DNA from: Acerihabitans sp035013185
GTDB lineage: Bacteria; Pseudomonadota; Gammaproteobacteria; Enterobacterales; Enterobacteriaceae
Direction of reading: 5' to 3'
Length of the DNA: 64,000 bases
Assembly: GCF_035013185.1 (NCBI RefSeq)
Contig: NZ_JAYGJO010000015.1
Coordinates: forward strand, 56,294-120,293
The notes beneath the pieces were generated by a model. That model made no database searches. It had not been told where the DNA came from and was given only the letters and a program-made list of their open reading frames with translations. This document shows, piece by piece, positions 45,041 to 53,210 of this stretch (position 1 is the first letter of the stretch; every line of letters starts with the position of its first letter). A program made the translations under genes and the position numbers.

Positions 45041-47458
45041 ATGGGATCCCCCAGCTTGATCCAACCCGAACGCGGCCTGTTTTCTTATCCACCCTATTGG
45101 GCGGAATGCTTTGGCGTTGCGCCGTTTTTGCCGATGTCTCGCGCCGAAATGGATCAACTGGAATGGGATAGCTGCGATATCATTATTGTCTGCGGTGATG
45201 CCTATGTCGATCACCCGAGTTTTGGCATGGCCATCGTTGGACGTATGCTGGAGTCACAGGGATTTCGCGTCGGCATCATTGCCCAGCCTGATTGGACCAG
45301 CAAACAAGACTTTATGCGTTTGGGCCAACCGAATCTGTTTTTCGGCGTGACCGCCGGCAATATGGATTCCATGATCAATCGTTATACCGCCGATCGTAAA
45401 TTGCGCCACGACGATGCCTACACACCGGGCAATGTTGCCGGCAAACGACCGGATCGCGCCACCCTGGCCTACACCCAACGTTGCAAAGAAGCTTACAAAG
45501 ACGTGCCGGTGATTTTGGGTGGCATTGAAGCCAGCTTGCGGCGGATTGCCCATTATGATTACTGGTCTGATACGGTACGGCGATCGGTGCTGGTGGATTC
45601 CAAAGCCGATATGTTGATCTACGGCAACGGCGAGCGACCACTGGTGGAGTTGGCTCATCGATTGGCCGCGGGAGAAGCGGTGGGGGATATTCACGACGTG
45701 CGCAACACGGCCGTGATGCGCAAAGACGCGCTGCCTGGGTGGAGCGGGGTGGATTCAACCCGTCTGGATCAACCCGGCCGCATTGAGCCCATCCTTAATC
45801 CTTATGGCGACGATTTGCCCTGCGCCGATGGCAAAACGCCCCTGCCCGAGGCCAAATCGGTCACGGTGCGCGCGGCTAAACCCAAGCCCTGGGAGCGGAC
45901 CTATGTCCTGCTCCCCTCCTATGAAAAGGTCAAAGCCGACAAAGTGATGTATGCTCACGCCTCGCGGATTTTGCATCATGAGACCAACCCCGGCTGCGCG
46001 CGGGCGCTGATGCAAAAGCACGGCGATCGTTTTGTCTGGATCAATCCGCCGGCCATCCCGCTGACTACACCGGAGATGGACCAGGTGTTTGCGCTGCCGT
46101 TCCAGCGGGTTCCTCATCCGGCCTATGGTAACGCCGCCATTCCGGCCTATGAGATGATTCACTCTTCGATCAATATTATGCGTGGCTGCTTCGGCGGCTG
46201 TTCGTTCTGTTCGATTACCGAGCATGAAGGCCGCATTATTCAAAGCCGTTCAGAGGCGTCAATCGTGCGGGAAATCGAAGAGATCCGCGATAAGGTTCCG
46301 GCGTTTACCGGCGTTATCTCCGATTTGGGCGGTCCGACCGCCAATATGTACATGTTGCGCTGCAAATCCCCACGCGCCGAACAAACCTGTCGCCGCGCCT
46401 CCTGTGTTTACCCGGAAATCTGTCCTCATATGGACACCGATCATGAGCCGACCATCAAACTCTATCGCCGTGCCCGCGCCATTAAGGGGATCAAAAAAGT
46501 GCTGATCGCCTCCGGGGTACGCTACGATCTGGCGGTGGAGGATCCGCGTTATGTCAAGGAACTGGCGCTCCATCATGTGGGCGGATACCTGAAAATCGCC
46601 CCGGAACATACCGAGTCGGGGCCGCTGGCGAAAATGATGAAACCGGGTATGGGCAGTTATCATCGGTTCAAAGAGTTGTTTGATCGCTACTCCGCCGAAG
46701 CCGGTAAAAAACAGTATTTAATTCCCTACTTTATTTCGGCCCATCCGGGAACCCGGGATCTTGATATGGTCAACTTGGCGCTGTGGCTGAAGAAAAACCG
46801 TTTTCGCCTCGATCAGGTACAAAATTTCTATCCATCGCCAATGGCTAACGCCACTACCATGTATTACACCGGCAAGAACCCGTTGGCCAAAGTGGATTAT
46901 AAAAGCGAAGATGTGGTGGTGCCCAAGGGCGATCGCCAGCGGCGGTTACATAAAGCCCTGTTGCGCTATCATGATCCGGCCAATGCGGCGGTGATCCGCT
47001 CCGCGCTGGAGGATATGGGGCTGAAAAAGCTGATTGGCGGTGGGGTAGAATGCCTGGTGCCGGCAGCCGGAGCGGATGAGCAACACGCACCACGTCATGC
47101 TCGTCCCGCGCTCACCCGACATACCAATATCGTGGGTCAACGCACGCCGGGGCAGAAAAAGCCACCCAAGTCAGGGCAAACGACGTCGCCCACGTCGGGG
47201 CAGAAAACGTCACCCAAGTTGGGGCAGAAAACACCACCCAAATCGGGGCAAACGACATCGCCCACGTCGGGGCAGAAAACGTCACCCAAGCCGGGGCAGA
47301 AAACACCACCCAAGTCAGGGCAAACTACGTCGCCCACGTCGGGGCAGAAAACGTTACCCAAGTTGGGGCAGACAACGCCGCTCAAGCCGGGGCAGAAAAT
47401 GTCACCCAAGCCGGCGCAAAACACACCGCCCAACGCGGGGCGCAACCGTAAGCCGTAA
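45041..47458 (+). CDS. ygiQ: YgiQ family radical SAM protein with a repeat-expanded tail
   Basis: UPF0313/YgiQ, a radical S-adenosylmethionine protein of unknown substrate. The cluster cysteines are in RGCFGGCSFCSITEHEGR near residue 384. N-terminal YgiQ domain from LFSYPPYWAECFG; additional cysteines in EQTCRRASCVYPEICPHMD. 805 aa from the ATG (a GTG two codons upstream is possible) against about 739 in E. coli. The excess is a Lys/Pro/Thr-rich tail of twelve 8-residue units (see the repeat at 47150). A TATAAT at 44997 may be its -10 element. Confidence 0.93.
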   Translation: MGSPSLIQPERGLFSYPPYWAECFGVAPFLPMSRAEMDQLEWDSCDIIIVCGDAYVDHPSFGMAIVGRMLESQGFRVGIIAQPDWTSKQDFMRLGQPNLFFGVTAGNMDSMINRYTADRKLRHDDAYTPGNVAGKRPDRATLAYTQRCKEAYKDVPVILGGIEASLRRIAHYDYWSDTVRRSVLVDSKADMLIYGNGERPLVELAHRLAAGEAVGDIHDVRNTAVMRKDALPGWSGVDSTRLDQPGRIEPILNPYGDDLPCADGKTPLPEAKSVTVRAAKPKPWERTYVLLPSYEKVKADKVMYAHASRILHHETNPGCARALMQKHGDRFVWINPPAIPLTTPEMDQVFALPFQRVPHPAYGNAAIPAYEMIHSSINIMRGCFGGCSFCSITEHEGRIIQSRSEASIVREIEEIRDKVPAFTGVISDLGGPTANMYMLRCKSPRAEQTCRRASCVYPEICPHMDTDHEPTIKLYRRARAIKGIKKVLIASGVRYDLAVEDPRYVKELALHHVGGYLKIAPEHTESGPLAKMMKPGMGSYHRFKELFDRYSAEAGKKQYLIPYFISAHPGTRDLDMVNLALWLKKNRFRLDQVQNFYPSPMANATTMYYTGKNPLAKVDYKSEDVVVPKGDRQRRLHKALLRYHDPANAAVIRSALEDMGLKKLIGGGVECLVPAAGADEQHAPRHARPALTRHTNIVGQRTPGQKKPPKSGQTTSPTSGQKTSPKLGQKTPPKSGQTTSPTSGQKTSPKPGQKTPPKSGQTTSPTSGQKTLPKLGQTTPLKPGQKMSPKPAQNTPPNAGRNRKP
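47150..47437 (+). repeat. 24-bp coding minisatellite in the ygiQ 3' end
   Basis: Twelve units of 24 bp encode GQKKPPKS, GQTTSPTS, GQKTSPKL and variants. Units 1-3, 4-6 and 7-9 form three near-identical 72-bp blocks; units 10-12 are more diverged. The frame is kept throughout, and the unit is a multiple of three. Copy number is likely variable between strains by slippage or recombination. Confidence 0.92.
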
Positions 47459-47517
47459 TGAAGATAGCCTATGGCTGGCCTGGATCGCGCTGGCGGTTGC
47501 AGACCCGTCCGGCGGGG

Positions 47518-48126
47518 TTATTTTAACCAGCCGTTTTGCTGGGCCTGGTTCAAATGCTGGCTGAGATGATCCCATAGGGCAGGGTAAACATCGGCAATAA
47601 AAGCATTACGCGTTAAGACCTGCTCCAGCCGAATGCCGTTTTCCACCCAGCTTTGACCGCGGTTATGCAGATTCATCAGCACTGGCATTAAACGATCGAT
47701 CATCAAGGCAAACCGCGCGTTGGCGGTTTCGCCCGCCTCATATTCCAGCCACAGCTGGTGGAAATGTTCACGCTGCGGATCTGGCAGCAGGCCGAATAAG
47801 CGCGTGGCGGCGGCGTGTTCCTGATCCTGTACTGCCAACCGGGCCGCCAGGTCGTAGACCAGCACATCACCCGCGTCGATCTCAACAATATCGTGTACCA
47901 ACGCCATTTGAATCACCCGGTTGATATCGACGTCGTTGCCGGCATAGGGTGCGAGGGCCATAACACCCACGGCAAAATGCCAGCTGTGTTCGGCGGTATT
48001 TTCCTGGCGCTGCGTACCCAACACCTTGGTACGGCGCTGTATGCTTTTAAGTTTGTCAATTTCCATCAAAAAAGCGACCACTTCGGTCAATTCACCGAAG
48101 GCTAACTCAGGTAATACCTTAGACAT
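47518..48126 (-). CDS. HD-domain phosphohydrolase (YfbR/HDDC2-like)
   Basis: 202-aa HD-domain hydrolase. Metal site residues lie in TAEHSWHFAVGVMAL near residue 40, LVHDIVEIDAGDVL near 74 and a third Asp in ALMIDRLMPVLMN. This group includes 5'-deoxynucleotidases such as YfbR and HDDC2. Exact substrate is unknown. The start at 48126 is the first Met with family similarity; the frame extends upstream without it. Convergent with ygiQ. Confidence 0.82.
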   Translation of the reverse strand: MSKVLPELAFGELTEVVAFLMEIDKLKSIQRRTKVLGTQRQENTAEHSWHFAVGVMALAPYAGNDVDINRVIQMALVHDIVEIDAGDVLVYDLAARLAVQDQEHAAATRLFGLLPDPQREHFHQLWLEYEAGETANARFALMIDRLMPVLMNLHNRGQSWVENGIRLEQVLTRNAFIADVYPALWDHLSQHLNQAQQNGWLK

Positions 48127-48300
48127 ACTTACCCCAATAACACGTGCGTAAGGCGCAGCATTGTATGCCAAAAGCCCGCAACTTGAAATCCATTGGCGAG
48201 GCCTCTTTTTCAGCTTACACGTGTACACTGGAATGGTTCTCGGTTAAGCTATGTCCCGTAGCTGACATCATCACCAAATTAAGATCGAGGTTTTTATAGT

Positions 48301-48948
48301 ATGGCTAATAAATTATTAGCTCATGGATATTCTGTAGCGGAGGAAATCGCCAACAGTATTAGTCATGGTATTGGTTTACTCTTCGGCATTATTGGCTTGG
48401 TACTGTTATTGGTTCAGGCGGATGAGGCCGGGGCCAATATCACGGCAATTACCAGCTACAGCTTGTATGGCGGCAGTATGATTCTGCTGTTCCTGGCCTC
48501 CACGTTGTATCATGCCATCCCCCATCCACCGGCCAAACGGTGGCTACAAAAAATGGACCATTGCGCCATTTATCTGCTGATCGCCGGTACCTACACGCCG
48601 TTTCTTATGGTGGGGCTGGCATCGCCGCTGGCCAAAGGCTTGATGATGGTGATCTGGGGTATGGCGCTGGTGGGGGTGATGTTCAAACTGGTGTTTGCGC
48701 ATCGTTTTGAAGTGATCTCGCTGATTACCTACCTGACCATGGGATGGTTATCACTGGTGGTCATTTATCAACTCGCACAGCGTTTGCCATTGGGCGGCAT
48801 GGTATTGCTGGCGGTGGGTGGGGTGATCTATTCCATCGGGGTGATTTTTTATGCCTGCCATCGCATTCCGTATAACCATGCCATCTGGCATGGTTTTGTC
48901 CTAGGCGGCTGCGTGTGTCATTTTCTGGCGATCTATTTATATATCTAA
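48301..48948 (+). CDS. yqfA: YqfA, hemolysin III/PAQR-type membrane protein
   Basis: 215-aa inner-membrane protein with seven TM helices of the hemolysin III (TrhA, PAQR-like) family. Conserved elements: EEIANSISHGIG at the N-terminus, FLASTLYHA in TM2, the MDHCAIYLLIAGTYTPF segment and HRIPYNHAIWHGFVLGG at the C-terminus, whose His residues form the probable metal site. In E. coli it affects membrane energetics. It diverges from the HD gene; gene order with ygfZ matches E. coli, but bglA and yqfB are missing upstream. Confidence 0.93.
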   Translation: MANKLLAHGYSVAEEIANSISHGIGLLFGIIGLVLLLVQADEAGANITAITSYSLYGGSMILLFLASTLYHAIPHPPAKRWLQKMDHCAIYLLIAGTYTPFLMVGLASPLAKGLMMVIWGMALVGVMFKLVFAHRFEVISLITYLTMGWLSLVVIYQLAQRLPLGGMVLLAVGGVIYSIGVIFYACHRIPYNHAIWHGFVLGGCVCHFLAIYLYI

Positions 48949-48983
48949 CCGCCAGGTCGTTGCTGATTTCAGGGCGGTTTATT
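48947..48983. terminator. Hairpin between convergent yqfA and ygfZ
   Basis: AACCGCC pairs with GGCGGTT across a 19-nt loop, followed by TATT. It overlaps both stop codons; moderate support only. Confidence 0.5.
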
Positions 48984-49968
48984 CCGATTCTAACGAGTAG
49001 GGCAACGGTTGTATCGCCAGTGCCCCGGAGGTATCGTCCTTTACTCGCAGTTGGCTGTCCGGTGCCAAATCATGGTTTAATACCGCCTGCACCCAGACCG
49101 TGCCGTCCTCAAGCTGACAAGCCGCCATTACCGTGCCGGTACGACGCCAATTGTCACCCATTTGCAATTCAAGTTCGTCCCCGGCGGCAGGAACGTGGCT
49201 GGCTTTGCCCGCGAGCCAATACAACGCACGTTTATTGGCACCGCGGTATTTTGCCCGGGCCACCATCTCCTGTCCGGCATAACAGCCCTTGCTAAAGCTG
49301 ATCCCGCCCAGGGCCTGTAAATTAGTGGCTTGCGGAATAAATTGTTCGCTATTGGCGCTATCGATCAGGGGAAGACCCGCCTCGATATTGAGCGCCAGCC
49401 ATTGCTGGCTATCGTTAAGTTGCGCCTGGCCCGCCAGGTTATCCAGCAGAGTGTCCGCTACCGTCTCGGTGGTGACCAGTAAAAAGCGCTCCAATGGTTG
49501 GCTGAAATGCAACAACGTGGTTTCACCGTCCTGCACCACAGCGTGATCGGCATCGGGCAGGTCAGCGAATAACCCGCTTAAGGCGGCACGCGCCTGGAAA
49601 CCGGCTACGCCGATAAGCCTGACATCATCATCCGCCGTCATCGTCACTTTGGAAAACACCGCATATTTTTTTAACTCGGCGAGCTGATGGTCGCGTACGC
49701 TACGCCGTTCGATATAGGCCATGCCATTCTGGCGATGAAACAAACGCAGATCGCTGTACATTTTGCCCTTTGCATCACAATGTGCACCCAGGATATGCTG
49801 ATCCGTCGCCATGGCTGCCACATCGGTAGTGACCTGTCCCTGCAAATATTTTAGTGCATCCGGCCCGGTTAGGCTGACCAGCGCCCAATCTTCCAGCGAG
49901 ATAAACGTCAATGGCAAACGGCTCGATGGTGAAGGTAAACGTGGTGGAAAAGGAACTTTAACTGACAT
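48979..49968 (-). CDS. ygfZ: YgfZ, tRNA-modifying / Fe-S cluster assembly folate protein
   Basis: 329-aa folate-binding protein homologous to GcvT, which supports Fe-S enzymes such as MiaB. The family hallmark KGCYAGQEMVARAKYRG (K-G-C-Y-x-G-Q-E) is present near residue 226. N-terminal LISLEDWALVSLTGPDALKY-like segment matches the family start. It diverges from sdhE, as in E. coli. Confidence 0.95.
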   Translation of the reverse strand: MSVKVPFPPRLPSPSSRLPLTFISLEDWALVSLTGPDALKYLQGQVTTDVAAMATDQHILGAHCDAKGKMYSDLRLFHRQNGMAYIERRSVRDHQLAELKKYAVFSKVTMTADDDVRLIGVAGFQARAALSGLFADLPDADHAVVQDGETTLLHFSQPLERFLLVTTETVADTLLDNLAGQAQLNDSQQWLALNIEAGLPLIDSANSEQFIPQATNLQALGGISFSKGCYAGQEMVARAKYRGANKRALYWLAGKASHVPAAGDELELQMGDNWRRTGTVMAACQLEDGTVWVQAVLNHDLAPDSQLRVKDDTSGALAIQPLPYSLESE

Positions 49969-49988
49969 GAAACACTCCTATCCTGTTG

Positions 49989-50108
49989 TACCCTTTATCT
50001 TTCATGTTGCAGGAGCCTTGGTTATGCGTGTTCACCCGAATCCCCTGCCAAGGCAAGCTCCAGACTCACTCGCTTGCCGCCCGCCTGCAACTCGAAATCT
50101 ACTGGGTG
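49989..50108. repeat. ~120-bp palindromic repeat, diverged copy
   Basis: Runs from TACCCTTTATCTTTCATG to CTACTGGGTG with internal TTCACCCGAAT and GCTTGCCGCCCGCCTGCAA. The arms and core order match the family at 6968, but the central palindrome differs (CTGCCAAGGCAAG). It fills much of the 339-bp ygfZ-sdhE gap; the rest holds the divergent promoters. Confidence 0.8.
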
Positions 50109-50307
50109 TGCTGCTAAACAATCTGCCCATGGTAAAAGAGCTGGGCTGCTTTGCAAACGCTTATTTCGGGGCAGGGTTACCGATACGTGCGGTCTGCTTC
50201 GCTAAATATTCACCGAATATGTCGGAATGTGTCGTTTTGTGTAATGCTTGTTCGCAAAACGGGGTAAACTACGCCAGGCTAGATCGAAAATGAGGTAAAA
50301 AGTCATT

Positions 50308-50574
50308 ATGGATATCGACAATAGAGCACGCGTTCACTGGGCTTGCCGTCGCGGCATGCGTGAACTGGACATTTCGATTATGCCGTTTTTTGAATATGAT
50401 TATGACCAGCTTAGCGAAGAAGACAAAAAATTGTTCGTGCGTCTTTTAGAATGCGACGATCCTGATCTTTTTAACTGGCTGATGAATCATGGTGAACCTC
50501 TGGATAGCGGACTAAAAAAAATGATCACAATGATACAACAACGAAATAAAGCCCGTGGTCCTCTGGCGATGTGA
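50308..50574 (+). CDS. sdhE: SdhE, FAD assembly factor for succinate dehydrogenase
   Basis: 88-aa SDH5 family protein required for covalent attachment of FAD to SdhA and FrdA. The essential RGxxE motif is RGMRELD near residue 15, and CDDPDLFNWL is conserved. RBS GAGGTAAAA. It overlaps cptA by 20 bp, the same arrangement as E. coli sdhE-ygfX. Confidence 0.96.
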   Translation: MDIDNRARVHWACRRGMRELDISIMPFFEYDYDQLSEEDKKLFVRLLECDDPDLFNWLMNHGEPLDSGLKKMITMIQQRNKARGPLAM

Positions 50575-50977
50575 CGTCAGGGTCTCCTGGCGCACGCAAT
50601 TTTTTTCCCTGATGGTCCATGGGATACTGGCCCTGCTTATCCTGCTCTCGCCATGGCCGGAGAATTACGGCTTGGTGTGGATCACGCTAATCACCCTGGT
50701 GGTGTTTGAATGCATCCGCAGCCAGAAAAACATCATGGCCTGCCGTGGCGAGCTGGTGCTCGAAGGCGACCAGCATGTGCGCTGGCATCAGAAAGACTAC
50801 CTGATCAGCGGAAAACCCTGGATGATCAAAGGCGGTATACTGCTGTCCCTGCGACTGGTGGGGGGAAAACAAAAACGCAAGCTGTGGCTGGCGGCTGACA
50901 GCATGGGGCAACGGGAGTGGCGCGCTTTGCGTCAGACGTTGCTCAGTGGGGGGGCGTCGCAGCAGACCCAAGACTGA
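50555..50977 (+). CDS. cptA: CptA (YgfX), inner-membrane partner of SdhE
   Basis: 140-aa membrane protein with two TM helices (about residues 14-50), then a soluble C-terminal domain (KPWMIKGGILLSLR, LWLAADSMGQREWRALR). E. coli YgfX has been described as a toxin inhibiting cytoskeleton proteins and, in Serratia, as an SdhE-interacting protein. The GTG start lies inside sdhE, so translation is coupled. Last core gene before the effector island. Confidence 0.92.
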   Translation: MVLWRCDVRVSWRTQFFSLMVHGILALLILLSPWPENYGLVWITLITLVVFECIRSQKNIMACRGELVLEGDQHVRWHQKDYLISGKPWMIKGGILLSLRLVGGKQKRKLWLAADSMGQREWRALRQTLLSGGASQQTQD

Positions 50978-51099
50978 TACCCGTCATCTTTCGAACCGCA
51001 GGTGCGTTGGCCGCGCTCTTTCACACGAATCACTTACTGGAGTAAGCTCATCGTGTTCTCTCCCTTGCCGCCTTCCTGCGATTCGAAAGCTATAGGGTA
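50978..51099. repeat. ~120-bp palindromic repeat at the left edge of the effector island
   Basis: TACCC…GGGTA, 122 bp, starting immediately after the cptA stop. Arms TTTCGAACCGCAGG and CCTGCGATTCGAAAG pair; the core is CTTACTGGAGTAAG. The truncated toxin cassette begins 18 bp beyond it. Confidence 0.88.
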
Positions 51100-51116
51100 T
51101 CCCGTCACCACACTTA

Positions 51117-51152
51117 GAAATTATCATCGATGTCGTGCTGAGTAAAAGGATC
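51117..51152 (-). pseudogene. Truncated start of a further toxin cassette
   Basis: Downstream of the first immunity candidate (minus strand) comes the same linker found after the second one (GATCCTTTTACTCAGCACGA), then CATCGATGATAATTTC, which opens the orphan toxin at 52234 and recurs at codon 214 of the PAAR effector. The frame reads MIISK and then loses similarity at 51117, where the DNA runs into the palindromic repeat. It is a relic of another cassette. Confidence 0.75.
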
Positions 51153-51581
51153 TCAAGGATCCTTTTTCAAGCACAGTGCTTCGTTAGTCGCATATTTAGT
51201 TGCCATTCCTGGCATCCAGCCTGATGGAATACCTCTGCACTGAATATAGCCTTTAGATTCTATTTTATTTACATAAATAAAAGAGAAGGCAATAGGGATC
51301 ACCAATGATGCAACAAAAAAAACAAGGATCAGTTTATAAACACTCTTTGCTTTTCCTATAGGGATAGGCACACCATAAAAAATAACATAAGCAGGATATA
51401 TGGAAATAAGAAAAAAAACAAAAGAAGATAATAAAACGCAACAATCCATCCATGAATATATTATCACATCGTAAAACTTAAAATAATCAATCAGTGATTG
51501 AAGAGAAATATAAAATGCCACCATTCCAATCATCAAAAAAAGGAAAAACGCTGCAATGGCCTTAAGTCTTATTACCACCAT
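51153..51581 (-). CDS. Candidate immunity protein 1 (multi-TM)
   Basis: 142 aa with three to four hydrophobic segments (residues about 8-30, 45-65, 80-105) and a C-terminal extracytoplasmic-looking tail: KGYIQCRGIPSGWMPGMAT, then KYATNEALCLKKDP. The tail is shared with the other two immunity candidates in this island. Its ATG overlaps the stop of the orphan toxin tip (TGATG). Small multi-spanning inner-membrane proteins are the usual immunity partners of membrane-damaging T6SS effectors. The function is inferred from context; low GC like its neighbours. Confidence 0.72.
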   Translation of the reverse strand: MVVIRLKAIAAFFLFLMIGMVAFYISLQSLIDYFKFYDVIIYSWMDCCVLLSSFVFFLISIYPAYVIFYGVPIPIGKAKSVYKLILVFFVASLVIPIAFSFIYVNKIESKGYIQCRGIPSGWMPGMATKYATNEALCLKKDP

Positions 51582-52234
51582 CAATATATCCTCGGAATGA
51601 CATTATCGAGAGTATCCCTTAAATACCGCTTAATTTCAGATTCGATAATTTTCTTACCTTTATCAAGCATGAGATCAGCATACATCGCTCCCAAGTCCCA
51701 AAATTCCAGTTCCATCTCTCGCGCTTTCGCTATGAACTCTTGCTGTGCGGCCTCAATATAGGCAACGACTTTATCCGTCATCCCAAATTTACTATCAAGT
51801 TTATTTAACCCCCACGCAGCAAAAAAACCGAAACTTACAACAACCACTAATGGGCCAGAAATGAAAGGAATACAAGCAACGGCAGCGGCTCCTACACCCC
51901 AACCAATAGCGGAGGAAATACCTATTTTCACAATATCCGTTGCCAGGGAACCAATAAACTCAGCCAGCGACGTTTCATCATTTAATATAAAATCAAGCGT
52001 CCGGTAAGCCGCTGCCACATAAAACGTAACCCGTGCGCCACTGATAATAGAGTTTTTAAGCCCATATTTACCGATACCCAGATCAACCACCTTCGGATTT
52101 TTTAATGCAAACACCGGTGCATTTACTATTTTTCTGATCCCAGGATACCCCGTCAATTTAATTAACTCAGTCCCTTTATGGTTAATGTAAACCGTCGCTC
52201 GGATACCAAAACTGCCCAGCTTCGAAATTATCAT
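51581..52234 (-). CDS. Orphan toxin C-terminal cassette related to the PAAR effector
   Basis: 217 aa starting at the Met of MIISKLGSFGIR. Its first 91 residues are identical to residues 214-304 of the PAAR effector; the hydrophobic centre (GWGVGAAAVACIPFISGP) diverges and the C-terminal helices (VAYIEAAQQEFIAKAREME) are similar again. It lacks PAAR and any signal for secretion. The DNA identity begins abruptly at CATCGATGATAATTTC. It may be silent until recombined onto the PAAR gene, or be made as a free polypeptide; no strong RBS is visible. The paired immunity gene overlaps by 1 bp. Confidence 0.8.
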   Translation of the reverse strand: MIISKLGSFGIRATVYINHKGTELIKLTGYPGIRKIVNAPVFALKNPKVVDLGIGKYGLKNSIISGARVTFYVAAAYRTLDFILNDETSLAEFIGSLATDIVKIGISSAIGWGVGAAAVACIPFISGPLVVVVSFGFFAAWGLNKLDSKFGMTDKVVAYIEAAQQEFIAKAREMELEFWDLGAMYADLMLDKGKKIIESEIKRYLRDTLDNVIPRIY

Positions 52235-52259
52235 CGATGCAGTGCTGATGAAAAGGATC

Positions 52260-52703
52260 TCAAAGATCCTTTTTCAAGCACAGTGCTTCGTTAGTCGCAT
52301 ATTTAGTCGCCATTCCTGGCATCCAGCCTAATGGAATACCTCGACAAGCTATATATCCTCTCTTTTCAAATTCACTTATAAAATAAAACTTGAATCCCAT
52401 CTGAAATAGGATGGAAAAAAAGAAACAAAATACAATAAAATTAGAAATGGTTTTTTGAACTGAACATGAAACCTGTCGTCCTAAAAAAATAGGGTAAGTT
52501 GAAATAAAAACAAGAGGAAAAATAATTAGAAAAAAAGTAAAACCATATATAATAAAAGATGAAAAAACAAAAACATCAGGAAAAGATAAATAAACGTCTA
52601 TCCCATCTAAAGCTAGGTATAAACCACCAAGCCCTAAAGGTATAAACAAAAACAAAATACCAAAGAACATGGTTATTCTTATTTTTAATGTAAGATTATA
52701 CAT
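52260..52703 (-). CDS. Candidate immunity protein 2 (multi-TM)
   Basis: 147 aa starting MYNLTLKIRITMFFG, with three to four TM segments and the same tail as candidate 1 (KRGYIACRGIPLGWMPGM, then ATNEALCLKKDL). The first segments differ from candidates 1 and 3. Its ATG overlaps a TAA closing a short reading frame that looks like the tail of a lost toxin (52703-52769). Its cognate toxin is therefore probably gone, leaving an orphan immunity gene. A GTG three codons upstream is less likely. Confidence 0.7.
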   Translation of the reverse strand: MYNLTLKIRITMFFGILFLFIPLGLGGLYLALDGIDVYLSFPDVFVFSSFIIYGFTFFLIIFPLVFISTYPIFLGRQVSCSVQKTISNFIVFCFFFSILFQMGFKFYFISEFEKRGYIACRGIPLGWMPGMATKYATNEALCLKKDL

Positions 52704-52769
52704 TAGTACCACCTAAGACTAAAGTTACTCAATGTTGCCTGGGCCAGTCCCTCGCTGGCAATCTGGCGT
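52703..52769 (-). pseudogene. 3' remnant of a lost toxin gene
   Basis: Between immunity candidates 3 and 2 a minus-strand frame reads ERQIASEGLAQATLSNFS, then LRWY and TAA. The TAA overlaps the ATG of candidate 2 (TAATG), exactly as toxin stops overlap immunity starts at 51581 and 53210. GC rises here compared with the flanking genes. I interpret it as the last codons of a toxin tip deleted by recombination. The sequence is not similar to the tails of the other two toxins. Confidence 0.55.
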
Positions 52770-53210
52770 TCAGGGATCCTTTTTTTTACAAAGATGCTCA
52801 TCTATTGCGTATTTATTAGCCATAACAGGCATCCAACCTGATGGTGTACCATTGCATTTAATATATCCTTTGTTACTCATCAAACTTAGATAAAATAAAT
52901 TAAATACTAGCGATGATAAAAAAATAAAAAGTAGTCCTAATTTAATTAATTTTGCTATTTTTATCTGAAGGTTGATGTTCGCCTGAATCCCCCTAAAAAT
53001 AGGACTAAATGATAAAATCAAGATAGGAGTTGATATCATAAAAAACAAAACAGAAAAAACAGAAAAAATAGAAAAAACAAAAAAATCAGGGTACGAAAAA
53101 TAAACAATAATACGCTTAATCCCGAAGTAAAATGAAATCACTGTAATCACAATCAGTATTAGATCAAAAAAAACAAACCAAACGCGGTTAGTGAAAGAAA
53201 ATTTACTCAT
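52770..53210 (-). CDS. Candidate immunity protein 3, partner of the PAAR effector
   Basis: 146 aa starting MSKFSFTNRVWFVFF, three to four TM segments, ending KGYIKCNGTPSGWMPVMA, then CKKKDP. The ATG overlaps the PAAR effector stop (TGATG), so it should be co-translated and is the natural candidate for cognate immunity. Very AT-rich. No known domain recognised. Confidence 0.75.
   Translation of the reverse strand: MSKFSFTNRVWFVFFDLILIVITVISFYFGIKRIIVYFSYPDFFVFSIFSVFSVLFFMISTPILILSFSPIFRGIQANINLQIKIAKLIKLGLLFIFLSSLVFNLFYLSLMSNKGYIKCNGTPSGWMPVMANKYAIDEHLCKKKDP

Noticed and set aside
47112..47445. Repetitive minus-strand frames (Cys/Pro- or Ala/Phe-rich) opposite the ygiQ tail
   Set aside because: They arise from the 24-bp repeat being open in several frames; only the ygiQ frame continues a conserved protein.
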